A stretch of 64,000 nt of DNA from Muricoccus pecuniae. Its GTDB lineage: Bacteria > Pseudomonadota > Alphaproteobacteria > Acetobacterales > Acetobacteraceae. Shown here piece by piece: positions 7,991-16,234 of this stretch. Location: contig NZ_JACIJD010000018.1 of the NCBI RefSeq assembly GCF_014199205.1, positions 18,794-82,793 on the forward strand. The letters run 5' to 3'. The notes beneath the pieces are model-generated. The model did not search any database, had not been told where the DNA came from, and saw only the letters and a list, made by a program, of their open reading frames with translations. The stretch's first letter is position 1. The number at the start of each line of letters is the position of its first letter. The position numbers and the translations under genes were made by a program.

Positions 7991-9132
7991 CAGGCCGTCT
8001 CCTTCTCGACCTGGCGGGCGATGATCATGCGCTGGATCTGGTTCGTGCCCTCGTAGATCTGGGCCAGCCGCACGTCGCGGAACAGGCGCTCCACCCGGTA
8101 CTCGCGGGAGTAGCCGTTGCCGCCATGGATCTGGAGCGCGTTGGAGACGTGCTTCACCGCCATGTCCGTCGTGAAGAGCTTGGCCTGCGCGGCTTCCTTC
8201 GCGATCGGCATGCCCGCGTCATACAGGCGGGCGGCGTGGTGGATCAGCATGCGGGCAGCCGCGATGTCCGTGGACATGTCAGCGATCATGAATTGGATCG
8301 CCTGGTGGTTGATGATGGCCGTGCCGAACTGCTTGCGCGTCCTGGCATAAGCCATCGCGTCCTCGAACGCGGCTTGGGCCATGCCGAGCGCCATGGAAGA
8401 CATCATCAGCCGGCTGAAGTTGAAGTTGCCCATGGCCATCTTGAAGGCGCCGTTCTCCGGTCCGACCACGGCGTCGGCGGGCGCCCGCACGCCGTCCAGC
8501 GTGATCATGCAGTCCTCCAGCCCGTGCATCCCCAGCAGCTCCTCGTTCTTCCCGCGGAGGATGCCGGGAGCATGCCCATCCAGCAGGAAGCAGGAGATGG
8601 CCTTGTGCCCGCCCTGGTCGCCACTGCGGGCGAAGACCATCAGGGCATCGACGACGTTGCCAAAGGTGACCCAGGCCTTGGTGCCGTTCAGCACCCATCC
8701 CTCCGCGTCCCGCTTCGCCGTGGTGCGAAGGCCCGCGACGTCGGAGCCGTGGTCGGGCTCCGTCACGGCGGTGGCGGGGATGATGTCGCCGGCGAGAATG
8801 CCGGGGATCATCGCCTTGTGCCGCTCGTTGCCGTGATGGTCGAGGAAGAGCGCGGCCTCCACCGGGATGGCGAAGGCGTTGCCGACCGCGCCTGAGCAGC
8901 GGGCGATCTCCTCCATCACGATGCAGGCGCCGATCGCGCCCATGCCGGCGCCACCGGCCTCCTCGCGCAGAGCCACGCCGAAGAGGCCCAATTCCGCCAT
9001 GCCCTTGTAGAGGGTGCGGTCGAAGCGGTCCTCGCGGTCAATGACGGCGGCGCGGGGCAGGACCTCGCGTTCGGCGAAGCGGCGGGCCGTCTCGCGAAGG
9101 GCGGCCTGGTCCTCGGTGAAGAAGCGGTGCAT
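7990..9132 (-). CDS. Acyl-CoA dehydrogenase
   Basis: This 380-residue FAD enzyme makes a 2,3-double bond in an acyl-CoA. The N-terminus MHRFFTEDQAALRETARRFA is typical. TAVTEPDHGSDVAGLRTTAK contains the FAD/substrate loop, and the C-terminus has AQIYEGTNQIQRMIIARQ with the catalytic Glu in YEGT. The ATG at 9132 was chosen over a longer open frame because the upstream residues are low-complexity Ser/Pro/Ala antisense sequence. It is translated just before the CoA-transferase (TGATG junction). Confidence 0.93.
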   Translation of the reverse strand: MHRFFTEDQAALRETARRFAEREVLPRAAVIDREDRFDRTLYKGMAELGLFGVALREEAGGAGMGAIGACIVMEEIARCSGAVGNAFAIPVEAALFLDHHGNERHKAMIPGILAGDIIPATAVTEPDHGSDVAGLRTTAKRDAEGWVLNGTKAWVTFGNVVDALMVFARSGDQGGHKAISCFLLDGHAPGILRGKNEELLGMHGLEDCMITLDGVRAPADAVVGPENGAFKMAMGNFNFSRLMMSSMALGMAQAAFEDAMAYARTRKQFGTAIINHQAIQFMIADMSTDIAAARMLIHHAARLYDAGMPIAKEAAQAKLFTTDMAVKHVSNALQIHGGNGYSREYRVERLFRDVRLAQIYEGTNQIQRMIIARQVEKETA

Positions 9133-9139
9133 CGGATTC

Positions 9140-9517
9140 TCAGGCGGGTTCGGCGTCGGAGGAGAGGAGACCGGCATGGGCCACCTCGTCCCTGGCGCGG
9201 TCGAGGAAGTAGACGGCGAGAGCCTTGGCGGTGATGCCGTAGATCTCGGCCAGCGGTCCCGTGATGGCGGCGGCCCTGCGGCGCTCGGGGACGCCGCGGC
9301 GATAGGCGTGCACCTTGACGAGGACGCGCTGCTCCTCCGGCAGCGCGCCCATTGCGCCGGCATGGGCATAGGCGCCGGGCGCGATATCCAGGAAGTAGAT
9401 CGTCACCGTCTCCGGACCGACGGAGAAGGCACCGCAGAGGCCGTCTGTAACGGCGGTGGCCACCTTCTGGCGGCGCTCGGCCGGAAGCGGTGGGGCGAGA
9501 ATCTCAACATAGGGCAT
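9140..9517 (-). CDS. Tautomerase-superfamily protein with two beta-alpha-beta units
   Basis: This 125-residue protein starts MPYVEILAPPL, so removal of Met exposes Pro-1, the catalytic base of 4-oxalocrotonate tautomerase relatives. Two similar units are seen: PYVEIL...LPAERRQKVATAVTDG with TVTIYFLDI, then RVLVKVHAYRRGVPERRRAA with ALAVYFLDR. This two-unit length fits the fused tautomerases (about 125-130 residues) such as malonate-semialdehyde-decarboxylase-like proteins, although I cannot place it in that group. The start overlaps the lacI-like stop by one base (TGATG). It probably isomerises or decarboxylates a pathway keto/enol acid. Confidence 0.8.
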   Translation of the reverse strand: MPYVEILAPPLPAERRQKVATAVTDGLCGAFSVGPETVTIYFLDIAPGAYAHAGAMGALPEEQRVLVKVHAYRRGVPERRRAAAITGPLAEIYGITAKALAVYFLDRARDEVAHAGLLSSDAEPA

Positions 9518-10542
9518 CAGTGGGCCACCGGACGGCAGGATTGGCGTTGGATCAGCCGCGCCCCGATGCGGTACTCGCGGGCGGTCGCGACGTGCGGGGC
9601 GGCATTGGGCCGAAGGCGTTGCAGCAGGCGGTCGGCGGCCAGCTCGGCCATGGCGTTCGCGCCGCTGTCCACCACGCTGATGGCGGGGCGCTGCCAGGCG
9701 AAGCCCGGCACGTCCTCGTAGCAAAGGAGGGAGATGTCGTCGGGCACGGCGATGTCGCGCTCCGCCAAGCCACGCAGGACGCCGAGGGAGGACTCGTGGT
9801 TGGCGACGAAGAGGGCGGTGGGCCGGTTATCCCGGTCCAGCAGTTGGCGGCAGCCGGACAGCCCCGTTTCCGGCTCATAGCGCCCGGCATGGACGAGGGA
9901 AGGGTCGAAGGCGATCCCCGCCTCCTCCAGCGCGCGGCGATAGCCGGAAAGGCGCTCGCGGCCCGAGGTCGTCTCCTGCCGGCCGACGACCAGCCCGATG
10001 CGGCGGTGACCGAGGTCGAGCAGATGGCGCGTGCCGGCATAGGCGCCCTCCGGGTCAGCGGCCAGCACGGTTTCCAGCTCCACCGATTCATCGCGGCGCA
10101 CCACGCATGTCACAGGCGTGCCGCTCGCCTCCAGCGCGGCAAGGAGCGCGCCGTTGCGGCCGGTGGGGCAGATGATCAGGCCATCGACGCGCTGGTCGGC
10201 CAGTGTCTCGATCGTCGCGGCCTCCTGCTCGGGATCATCGGCGGTGATGCAGAGCAGCGCCTGGTATCCCTCTGCCCGCAGGCGGCGCTGCACCACCTCC
10301 GCCAGCACGCGGAAGGAGGCGTTGGTGAGGTTGTGCACCACCAGCCCGACAAGGCGCGTGGAGCGCGTCTTGAGCCCGCGGGCGAGAGTATTGGGGCGGT
10401 AGCCCAGCTCGGCCGCGATGCGCTGCAGCCGGTTTTCGGTCGCGCGGCTGGTCAGCCCGCCGCCGGCCAGGGCGCGCGAGGCCGTGCTGACCGACACCTT
10501 GGCGGCCCGTGCGACGTCCCGAAGCGTCACCGTCGTTTGCAT
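9517..10542 (-). CDS. LacI-family transcriptional regulator
   Basis: This 341-residue repressor has an N-terminal LacI helix-turn-helix and hinge (TLRDVARAAKVSVSTASRAL, then RIAAELGYRPNTLARGLKT) and a periplasmic-binding-protein-like sensor domain from about residue 58 (RLVGLVVHNLTNASFRVLAE) to the end (DISLLCYEDVPGF and SVVDSGANAMAELAADRLL). The ATG at 10542 gives the standard 'TLRDVA' N-terminus. A perfect 16-bp palindrome lies 15 bp upstream and a second lies in front of the divergent lyase genes, so it probably represses itself and both arms of the locus. Confidence 0.93.
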   Translation of the reverse strand: MQTTVTLRDVARAAKVSVSTASRALAGGGLTSRATENRLQRIAAELGYRPNTLARGLKTRSTRLVGLVVHNLTNASFRVLAEVVQRRLRAEGYQALLCITADDPEQEAATIETLADQRVDGLIICPTGRNGALLAALEASGTPVTCVVRRDESVELETVLAADPEGAYAGTRHLLDLGHRRIGLVVGRQETTSGRERLSGYRRALEEAGIAFDPSLVHAGRYEPETGLSGCRQLLDRDNRPTALFVANHESSLGVLRGLAERDIAVPDDISLLCYEDVPGFAWQRPAISVVDSGANAMAELAADRLLQRLRPNAAPHVATAREYRIGARLIQRQSCRPVAH

Positions 10543-10556
10543 GCATGAACCATGCT

Positions 10557-10572
10557 CCGCAAACGTTTGCGG
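10557..10572. promoter_or_regulatory. LacI-type operator O1, perfect 16-bp palindrome
   Basis: CCGCAAACGTTTGCGG is a perfect palindrome with the central CG typical of LacI/GalR-family operators. It sits between the LacI start codon (10542) and the divergent promoter, about 15 bp upstream of the regulator gene, a good place for autoregulation. Confidence 0.8.
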
Positions 10573-10612
10573 CTGCAAGGCTATTTTTTCGGCAAACAAC
10601 TGAAAACTACCT

Positions 10613-10642
10613 TTGACGATGGGCCACATGATCCGTTTTAGT
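10613..10642 (+). promoter_or_regulatory. Candidate sigma-70 promoter for the divergent lyase genes
   Basis: TTGACG at 10613-10618 and TTTAGT at 10637-10642 are separated by 18 bp and resemble -35 and -10 boxes. The second operator starts 6 bp after the -10, so it would cover the transcription start. This is inference from spacing only. Confidence 0.45.
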
Positions 10643-10648
10643 GCACCA

Positions 10649-10660
10649 GCAAACGTTTGC
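10649..10660. promoter_or_regulatory. LacI-type operator O2, 12-bp palindrome
   Basis: GCAAACGTTTGC is identical to the core of O1. The two centres are exactly 90 bp apart, compatible with DNA looping by a tetramer or two dimers. It lies 24 bp upstream of the first lyase start codon. Confidence 0.78.
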
Positions 10661-10683
10661 AGCAGTTTCGAAGGGACTACCCC

Positions 10684-11631
10684 GTGGACCTGACCGGCAT
10701 CGGCGGCATCTGGCCTGCCTCCCTCACCCCCTTCGACCGGGACGGCGCCATCGACGAGGCGGCGCTGCGCGCCCATCTGCGGCATCTCGCCGCCACGCGG
10801 GGCGTGCGCGCCTTGGTCGTGAACGGCCATGCCGGGGAGACGAGTTCGCTGGACCGCACGGAGCGCAAGGGGGTGGTGCAGGTCGCGCGCGAGGTGGCGG
10901 GGGATGCGACGGGCGTGGTGGCCGGCATCGTGGCGGAGGACCCGCGCGCCGCCTGTGACTTGGCGCGCGACGCGAAGGAAGCCGGGGCGGACGCGATCCT
11001 GCTCTTCCCACCCCTGCTCTTCGCCGGCGGCGCGGAGGCGCGTCCGGAGATGATGCTGCGCTTGTTCCACGCCGTCGCCGAGGCGGCAGCGCTACCCATC
11101 GTGTTGTTCCAGCTCTCCCGCCCCTCCGGCCTCGGCTACACGCCGGAGTTGCTGGCGCGGCTGCTGCGCGAGGTGCCATCCATCATCGCCGTGAAGGAGG
11201 GCAGCGATCTCGTCGCCTCCTACGAGGACAATCTGGAGGTGCTGAAGGCCTGCGGCCGCAAGGTCAGCATGCTGACGAGCAACAACTCCTGGCTTCTCGC
11301 CTCCCTGTCCCTGGGCGGGGACGGCATCCTCTCCGGCATAGGCAGCGTGGCCTCCGACATCCTGACCGAAATGCACGAGGCGGTGGCGCGCGGCGACCTC
11401 GCGGCGGCCCGGCGCGCGAATGATCGCCTGCGCCCGCTCGTGCGCGTGTTCTATCGCCGCCCGGCGCTGGACATGCACAACCGCATGAAGACCGCCCTGA
11501 ACCTGATGGGGCTGATGCCCAACCCGGCGCCGCGCGCGCCGCTGCTGCCGATTGAGGCCGGGGAGCGGGAGGAAATCCGCCGCGCCCTGGTCGCCGCCGG
11601 CCTGCTTCCCGCCAACGAGATGGCGGCCTGA
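10684..11631 (+). CDS. DHDPS/N-acetylneuraminate-lyase family protein (first of three)
   Basis: This 315-residue class I aldolase of the DapA/NanA family forms a Schiff base with a 2-oxo acid to cleave or condense it. The Schiff-base Lys is in SIIAVKEGSDLVASYEDN near residue 170; ALVVNGHAGETSSLDRTERK replaces the usual 'GTTGE' glycine motif. The GTG at 10684 was chosen because AAGGGA lies 7 bases upstream and it gives DLTGIGGIWPAS, the usual family N-terminus. It is probably controlled by LacI through O2. It differs from true DapA (GHAGE instead of GTTGE), so the role is catabolic rather than lysine synthesis. Confidence 0.9.
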   Translation: MDLTGIGGIWPASLTPFDRDGAIDEAALRAHLRHLAATRGVRALVVNGHAGETSSLDRTERKGVVQVAREVAGDATGVVAGIVAEDPRAACDLARDAKEAGADAILLFPPLLFAGGAEARPEMMLRLFHAVAEAAALPIVLFQLSRPSGLGYTPELLARLLREVPSIIAVKEGSDLVASYEDNLEVLKACGRKVSMLTSNNSWLLASLSLGGDGILSGIGSVASDILTEMHEAVARGDLAAARRANDRLRPLVRVFYRRPALDMHNRMKTALNLMGLMPNPAPRAPLLPIEAGEREEIRRALVAAGLLPANEMAA

Positions 11632-11642
11632 GGACGATGACG

Positions 11643-12536
11643 ATGAAGACCTTCCGCGGCACCTACACGGTGATGATCACGCCTTTCGACGAGACGGGCG
11701 AGCTGGACCTGCCGGCGCTGCGCCGCTTCGTGGACTGGCAGATCGAGCAGGGCATCCACGGCCTGATCCCGCTGGGTTCCACCGGCGAGTTCCTGTCACT
11801 CTCCGACGATGAGCACGTGGCGTTGGCGGAGACGGTGATCCGCCAAGCGGCCGGCCGCGTGCCGGTCCTCATCGGCACGGGCGCGGAGGACACGCGCGAG
11901 TCCGTGCGCCTCAGCCGCCGCGCGGAAGCTCTGGGCGCGGATGGCGTGATGATCATCCCACCCTTCTATTCCACGCCGACGGATGACGAGCTGGTCCACC
12001 ACTACAAGACGATCGGCGATGCCATCGGCATCCCGATCATGGTCTACAACAACCCGGCCACGGCGAATGTGGACCTGAAGCCGCAGCTCGTCGCGCGGAT
12101 CGCCGAGATCCCGAACTGCCTGTACATCAAGGAGTCCACGCTGGAGGTGACGCGGGTGCGCGACATCGTCCGGCTCTGCGGCGACAAGATGACGGTGTTC
12201 GGCGGCATCCTCGGCTTCGAATCCTTCGTCGAGGGCGCGCAGGGCTGGGTGGCCGTAGCGTCCAACATCGCGCCCGCCCCCCTCGCCCGCCTCTTCGAGC
12301 TGGTGGCCGACAAGGAGGAAATCCGCGAGGCGCGCGACCTCTACCTGCGCTACCTGCCGCTGATCGAGTTCGTTGGCGGCCAGTACTACGTGGCCGGCAG
12401 CAAGGCGCTGCTGCGGCACATGGGGTCCCCCGTCGGCAACCCGCGCCCGCCACGCCTGCCGCTGCCCGCCGAGCGGGATGCCATGGCGCGGGACATCGTG
12501 CGCGCGCTGGACTTGGCCTTCCGCCAAGCCGCCTGA
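11643..12536 (+). CDS. DHDPS-family lyase (second of three)
   Basis: This 297-residue aldolase has the canonical GLIPLGSTGEFLSLSDDEHV motif and the Schiff-base Lys in CLYIKESTLEVTRVRD near residue 160; YNNPATANVDLKPQLVA contains the conserved Tyr. The ATG at 11643 has GAGGA at 8-base spacing, better than the ATG at 11637. It starts 11 bp after the first lyase and probably shares its transcript. The substrate of the pair is not identifiable from sequence; 4-hydroxy-2-oxo or sugar-acid-like compounds are possible. Confidence 0.9.
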   Translation: MKTFRGTYTVMITPFDETGELDLPALRRFVDWQIEQGIHGLIPLGSTGEFLSLSDDEHVALAETVIRQAAGRVPVLIGTGAEDTRESVRLSRRAEALGADGVMIIPPFYSTPTDDELVHHYKTIGDAIGIPIMVYNNPATANVDLKPQLVARIAEIPNCLYIKESTLEVTRVRDIVRLCGDKMTVFGGILGFESFVEGAQGWVAVASNIAPAPLARLFELVADKEEIREARDLYLRYLPLIEFVGGQYYVAGSKALLRHMGSPVGNPRPPRLPLPAERDAMARDIVRALDLAFRQAA

Positions 12537-12543
12537 CGAGAAG

Positions 12544-12569
12544 CGGCCGGGCGGTCGCCCGCCCGGCCG
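12544..12569. terminator. Bidirectional hairpin terminator between convergent genes
   Basis: A perfect 11-bp stem (CGGCCGGGCGG pairing with CCGCCCGGCCG) closes a 4-base loop. It starts 8 bp after the lyase stop and ends 7 bp before the stop of the convergent binding-protein gene. It lacks a clear T-run on either side. Confidence 0.7.
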
Positions 12570-12576
12570 GTCAGCC

Positions 12577-13437
12577 TCAACCCGGGCCGGGGCCACGGAT
12601 GGCGAAGGGCTGGTCCGCCGGCTGCGGCGTCAGGCCGTAGCGGTCGAACAGGGCGCCGTAGGTGCCATCCTTTCGCATGGCTTCAAGCGCGACGGCCACG
12701 GCTTCCGCTACCGGGCGCTGGCGGAAGGCCATGGCGCTGGGGGCGCCGCCCAGCCGGAACAGCACGGTGCGGATCATGTTCCGCTTCGTCATGTCCACGG
12801 CCATGTAGTCCAGCAGCGCGGCCGCATCGCCCTGGCCGGCGCGCAGCGCCGTCATCGCCTCCGTCGCGGTGGCGAAGCCACGGATGGTGATAGGCGCCTT
12901 GCCGCGACGCAACAGGTCATCGCTGACCGAGCGGAGCCAGCGCTCCTGATAGGTGTTCACCTCGATCACCACGGCCTTGCCGGAGAGATCGTCCGGGGTG
13001 CTGACCTGCAGGCTGCTGTTGGGCGGCAAGCCGACGCTGATCGCCTGCTGCGCGTAGGGCACCATGAAGGCGACCTTGGAACGCTCCTCGGTCCAGAACA
13101 TCGCGGTGTGGATACCGTCGAAGCGGCCGGCCTGCAGGGCCGGGATCATCGGCGGGAAGTCCATGCGGACGAACTGCAGCTCCAGGCAGAGGCGCTTGGC
13201 AATCTCCTTCCCCAGTTCGATGTTGATGCCCTGCAGCTCGCCGCGGCTGTCCACGAACTGCTGCGGCGGCAGGGTGGGGTTGATGGCCAGCTGCAGCTTG
13301 CCCGGCGTGACGAGCTGGCCCGGCTGAACCGGCGCCACCGGGGTGCAGGACTGGGCTCGCGCCTCGCCGGCGGCGAAGGGCAGCAAGGGGGCTGCGAGGA
13401 GGGCGAGCGCGAGCTTCAGTCGCGTGCGGTATCGCAT
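12577..13437 (-). CDS. Orphan periplasmic solute-binding protein, amino-acid (SBP_bac_3) type
   Basis: This 286-residue protein has a signal peptide, MRYRTRLKLALALLAAPLLP followed by FAAGEARAQ. The mature protein contains INPTLPPQQFVDSRGELQGI, FVRMDFPPMIPALQAGRFDG and FWTEERSK blocks nearly identical to those of the protein at 4971-5804, so they are paralogues. The ATG at 13437 was chosen for the signal peptide and a GGAG upstream. No permease or ATPase adjoins it, so it either shares the permease at 4226-4939 or uses a distant system. Confidence 0.9.
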   Translation of the reverse strand: MRYRTRLKLALALLAAPLLPFAAGEARAQSCTPVAPVQPGQLVTPGKLQLAINPTLPPQQFVDSRGELQGINIELGKEIAKRLCLELQFVRMDFPPMIPALQAGRFDGIHTAMFWTEERSKVAFMVPYAQQAISVGLPPNSSLQVSTPDDLSGKAVVIEVNTYQERWLRSVSDDLLRRGKAPITIRGFATATEAMTALRAGQGDAAALLDYMAVDMTKRNMIRTVLFRLGGAPSAMAFRQRPVAEAVAVALEAMRKDGTYGALFDRYGLTPQPADQPFAIRGPGPG

Positions 13438-13617
13438 CGTCGGGTCTCCGGTTCGTCGCGCCGTGACAGGGGATGCGTCACGCCGCTTTGGGCCGATGCA
13501 AGTCTGGGCCCATGCGGGCGCGCTCCGAAGGCGACGCGTTATCAGAACACGGGGTGCGACTAAGCGCCGGACGAATAGGGGGTCGAGCAGCACGCCCCCA
13601 ACCTGGCCCGACCTGCC

Positions 13618-14523
13618 CTAAGCCGGCACTTCCGGGAATGCCTCCCGCACCACCTCCCCCGCATGGCGCAGAAAGGACTGAACGAGGCGCGACGGCGGCT
13701 TGTCCCTCGCCAGGACCGCGTGGACAGTGATGGGGATGGAAGGCCGGAAAGGGCGGATGGCGATGCGCTCCGCGGCGCCGGCGGCGGCGGTCAGCGGGTC
13801 CACCACCGTGGCGCCGATGCCCTGCTCGACCAGACCGACGCCGGTGTTCATGAAGCGCACCTCGATGGAGGGCGCGAAGGGCTGCTTGGCGCGGCGGAAG
13901 GCGTCCGCGACGAGGTTGTGGACGCGGCTGCCGGCGGGAGCGGCGATGAGGGCGGTGTCCTGCAGGTCCTGGGGCGTGATGGAGGGCAGCGCCGCCAGCG
14001 GGCTATCCCTGGGAAAGACGCAGGCCATGTCGAACTGGCGGAGCGGGCGGGTCTCGATGCCCGGGCGCGGGTCGGGCTCCATCACCAGGCCGAGATGGGT
14101 GATGCCCGCCTCCAGCGCGTCCAGCATCTCGATCATGGGCCGCGTCTCGATGGAGAGGGCCACCTGCGGGTGGTGCGGGAGGAAGCGCCGCACGATGGCT
14201 GGAACGAGGGATCCCGACAGCTCGGCCGTGGTGGTGAGGCGGACGCGGCCGATGCGGCTGGTGCGGAGATCCGCCGCCTTCTGCCGGATGCCCTGGAACA
14301 TGAGGAAAAGGGGCTCGGAATCGAGGAAGAGGCTGGTGGCCTCCTCGGTCGGGATCAGGCGGTTGTTCACGCGGTGGAACAGGCGGAAACCCAGGTGGGA
14401 TTCCATGTTTTTGATCGCGTTGGAGACGGAGGGCTGCGACATGCCGATCTCTCGCGCCGCGCCCACGGTCGTGCGAAGCCGCATGACGGCGCGCAGGATC
14501 TCGAGCTGGCGGAGATTCAGCAT
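13618..14523 (-). CDS. LysR-family transcriptional regulator
   Basis: This 301-residue regulator has the N-terminal helix-turn-helix MLNLRQLEILRAVMRLRTTV with GAAREIGMSQPSVSNAIKNM, and a full effector domain (GRVRLTTTAELSGSLVPAIV near residue 92). It ends an eight-gene minus-strand run and lies 50 bp after the EthD-like gene. Being at the 3' end of the operon it may be co-transcribed with it and control it. The sequence is complete. Confidence 0.93.
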   Translation of the reverse strand: MLNLRQLEILRAVMRLRTTVGAAREIGMSQPSVSNAIKNMESHLGFRLFHRVNNRLIPTEEATSLFLDSEPLFLMFQGIRQKAADLRTSRIGRVRLTTTAELSGSLVPAIVRRFLPHHPQVALSIETRPMIEMLDALEAGITHLGLVMEPDPRPGIETRPLRQFDMACVFPRDSPLAALPSITPQDLQDTALIAAPAGSRVHNLVADAFRRAKQPFAPSIEVRFMNTGVGLVEQGIGATVVDPLTAAAGAAERIAIRPFRPSIPITVHAVLARDKPPSRLVQSFLRHAGEVVREAFPEVPA

Positions 14524-14573
14524 GCCGCATCCCCCGGGGTGTTCCGGGGGATGTTAGCAGAAAACGGGCCGGA

Positions 14574-14870
14574 TCAGCTGCCGAGTGGGGCGAGCACTTG
14601 GCGTTGGAAGTTCCGGATGTGTGGGGTGAGGTGCATGAAACCTTTCACCGCGTGGAACTCCGGCGTGTCGTAGACCCAGGGGCCGGCGATCTCATACACC
14701 GCAGCGTAGCGCGGACCGCCGTCATCCACGGTGTAGCGGCGGGCGGAGAGCCAGCCAGGGCAGGCCAGCAAGTCCGGGATGTGGTTCTCCACGTACCAGC
14801 GGTTGAACTCCTCCTCGATCCCGGGATCCACGTCCACCCGGACGATGTGCAGCCAGGGCGCCTCGCTCAC
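14574..14870 (-). CDS. Small EthD-like / dimeric alpha-beta-barrel protein
   Basis: This 98-residue protein has the ferredoxin-like dimeric alpha-beta barrel pattern: LHIVRVDVDPGIEEEFNRWY at the start, ENHIPDLLACPGWLSARRYT in the middle and a YAAVYEIAGPWVYDTPEF strand. Similar proteins often accompany catabolic operons, sometimes as small-molecule binding or degrading accessory proteins, but no reaction can be assigned. Its ATG overlaps the lyase stop by 4 bp, so it is coupled to that gene. Confidence 0.75.
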   Translation of the reverse strand: MSEAPWLHIVRVDVDPGIEEEFNRWYVENHIPDLLACPGWLSARRYTVDDGGPRYAAVYEIAGPWVYDTPEFHAVKGFMHLTPHIRNFQRQVLAPLGS

Positions 14871-15790
14871 CGTGTCACCCCCGCATGGGCCAGGGCGGCG
14901 CGCAGCGCGTCCATCTCCGTCGCTTCCAGCGCAGGCAGGGGCGCGCGGCAGACCGGCACGGGCAGGCGGCCGAGGATGTGGAGGCAGGCTTTCAGGCGCG
15001 GCGTGGCCAGGCCCGGCGGAGCGGTGCCGTAGATGGCCTTGGCAAGCGGCGCCAGGCGCTCGTGCAGGGCGCGGGCGGCGGGCAGGTCCTCTGCTCTCAC
15101 CGCCCTGTCCAGCGCCACGACCAGTTCCGGCACGACGGCGGCGAGGCTGACGAGGCTGCCGGCGGAGCCCGCCAGGAAGCAGGCGAAGAGGTGCTCGTCG
15201 CCCGAGGCCATGACGGCGACCTCGGGCCGGATCGCCGCCACCAGGCGGCGGGTCTCGTCGTAGGCGGCGGAGTCCCAGCTGCCCTCCTTGATGCCCACCA
15301 GCTTCGGCAGGCCCAGCAGCTCCTTCAGCAGCGTGGGCGGGAAGTGCAGCCCGCCGGAGCGGACATGGCCCTGGAAGAGGAAGAGGGGCAGGTCGGTGGC
15401 GTCATGGATGGCCTGGTGGTGGCGCAGCACCACGCGGGGATCGACGCCCAGGCCCCAGGAATAGGGGGCGAAGACCATCACGGCGTCGGCGCCCTCGGCC
15501 GCCGCCTCCTGCGCCTGGGCGGTAGCGATGGCGCTGGATTCCGCCATCACGCCGGCCACGATCGGCGCCTTGCCGGACGCCTCGCGGCAGAGGCGCACCA
15601 CGCGGCGCAGCTCGTCGCGCGTCAGGAAGGCGTTCTCGCCGGCATGGCCGTTGATGAGCAGGCCGTGCATGCCGTCGCAGGCCATCACGGCGCGGACATG
15701 CGCCTTCAGCCCGGCTTCGTCGATCGCCCCGTCGGCCTGCATGGGCAGTATGATAGAGGCGTAGATGCCATGAAAAGGTTCGGCGTTCAT
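14867..15790 (-). CDS. DHDPS-family lyase (third of three)
   Basis: This 307-residue DapA/NanA-family aldolase starts MNAEPFHGIYASIILPMQAD. It has GLLINGHAGENAFLTRDEL, the same GHAGE variant as the lyase at 10684-11631, and the Schiff-base Lys in LVGIKEGSWDSAAYDE. The ATG at 15790 overlaps the MaoC stop by 4 bp. The GHAGE variant links it to the first lyase and suggests the two catabolic loci treat related substrates. Confidence 0.9.
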   Translation of the reverse strand: MNAEPFHGIYASIILPMQADGAIDEAGLKAHVRAVMACDGMHGLLINGHAGENAFLTRDELRRVVRLCREASGKAPIVAGVMAESSAIATAQAQEAAAEGADAVMVFAPYSWGLGVDPRVVLRHHQAIHDATDLPLFLFQGHVRSGGLHFPPTLLKELLGLPKLVGIKEGSWDSAAYDETRRLVAAIRPEVAVMASGDEHLFACFLAGSAGSLVSLAAVVPELVVALDRAVRAEDLPAARALHERLAPLAKAIYGTAPPGLATPRLKACLHILGRLPVPVCRAPLPALEATEMDALRAALAHAGVTR

Positions 15791-16230
15791 GCGGCCATCG
15801 GTGCGGGCTTGGGGCGGGGATATTTCAGCGTGGCGCGGGCCTTCAGCACCTCCAGCCCCTCCTCGTTGCTGCAGCTGCCCTCCCACACGATGGTGCGGGT
15901 GTCCGGATGGCTCTCGGCGATCCAGACCTCCACCGTCAGGGTGTCGCCATAAAAGACGGGGCCGGTGAACCAGAAGCGGTCCTCGATGGAGACGCCGATG
16001 GTGCCGGCCAACTCCGCTGTCAGCACGCTGGTGCAGAGGCCCGCCACCATGATGCCGGGCGCCAGGCGCCTGCCGAAGCGGGTGCCGGCCGCGTAGCCGT
16101 CATCCACGTGCACCGGGCCGAAATCGCCGGTGGCCGCGATGTAGAGGGCGCCGTCCGCCTCGGTGACGGTCTTCGTCATCACCGCGCGATCGCCGACCTT
16201 CAGGCTGTCGAAGGGCTTCAGGTCGTACAT
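15787..16230 (-). CDS. MaoC-type hydratase, catalytic-type subunit
   Basis: This 147-residue hot-dog protein keeps the hydratase residues: TGDFGPVHVDDGYAAGTRFG contains the expected Asp and His, followed by RRLAPGIMVAGL. The ATG at 16230 was chosen because MYDLKPFDSLKVGDRAVMTK matches the normal family start. The next gene upstream (16235-16636) encodes a second MaoC protein lacking these residues, so the pair may form a heteromeric hydratase. The lyase follows with a 4-bp overlap. Confidence 0.88.
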   Translation of the reverse strand: MYDLKPFDSLKVGDRAVMTKTVTEADGALYIAATGDFGPVHVDDGYAAGTRFGRRLAPGIMVAGLCTSVLTAELAGTIGVSIEDRFWFTGPVFYGDTLTVEVWIAESHPDTRTIVWEGSCSNEEGLEVLKARATLKYPRPKPAPMAA

Positions 16231-16234
16231 GGCG

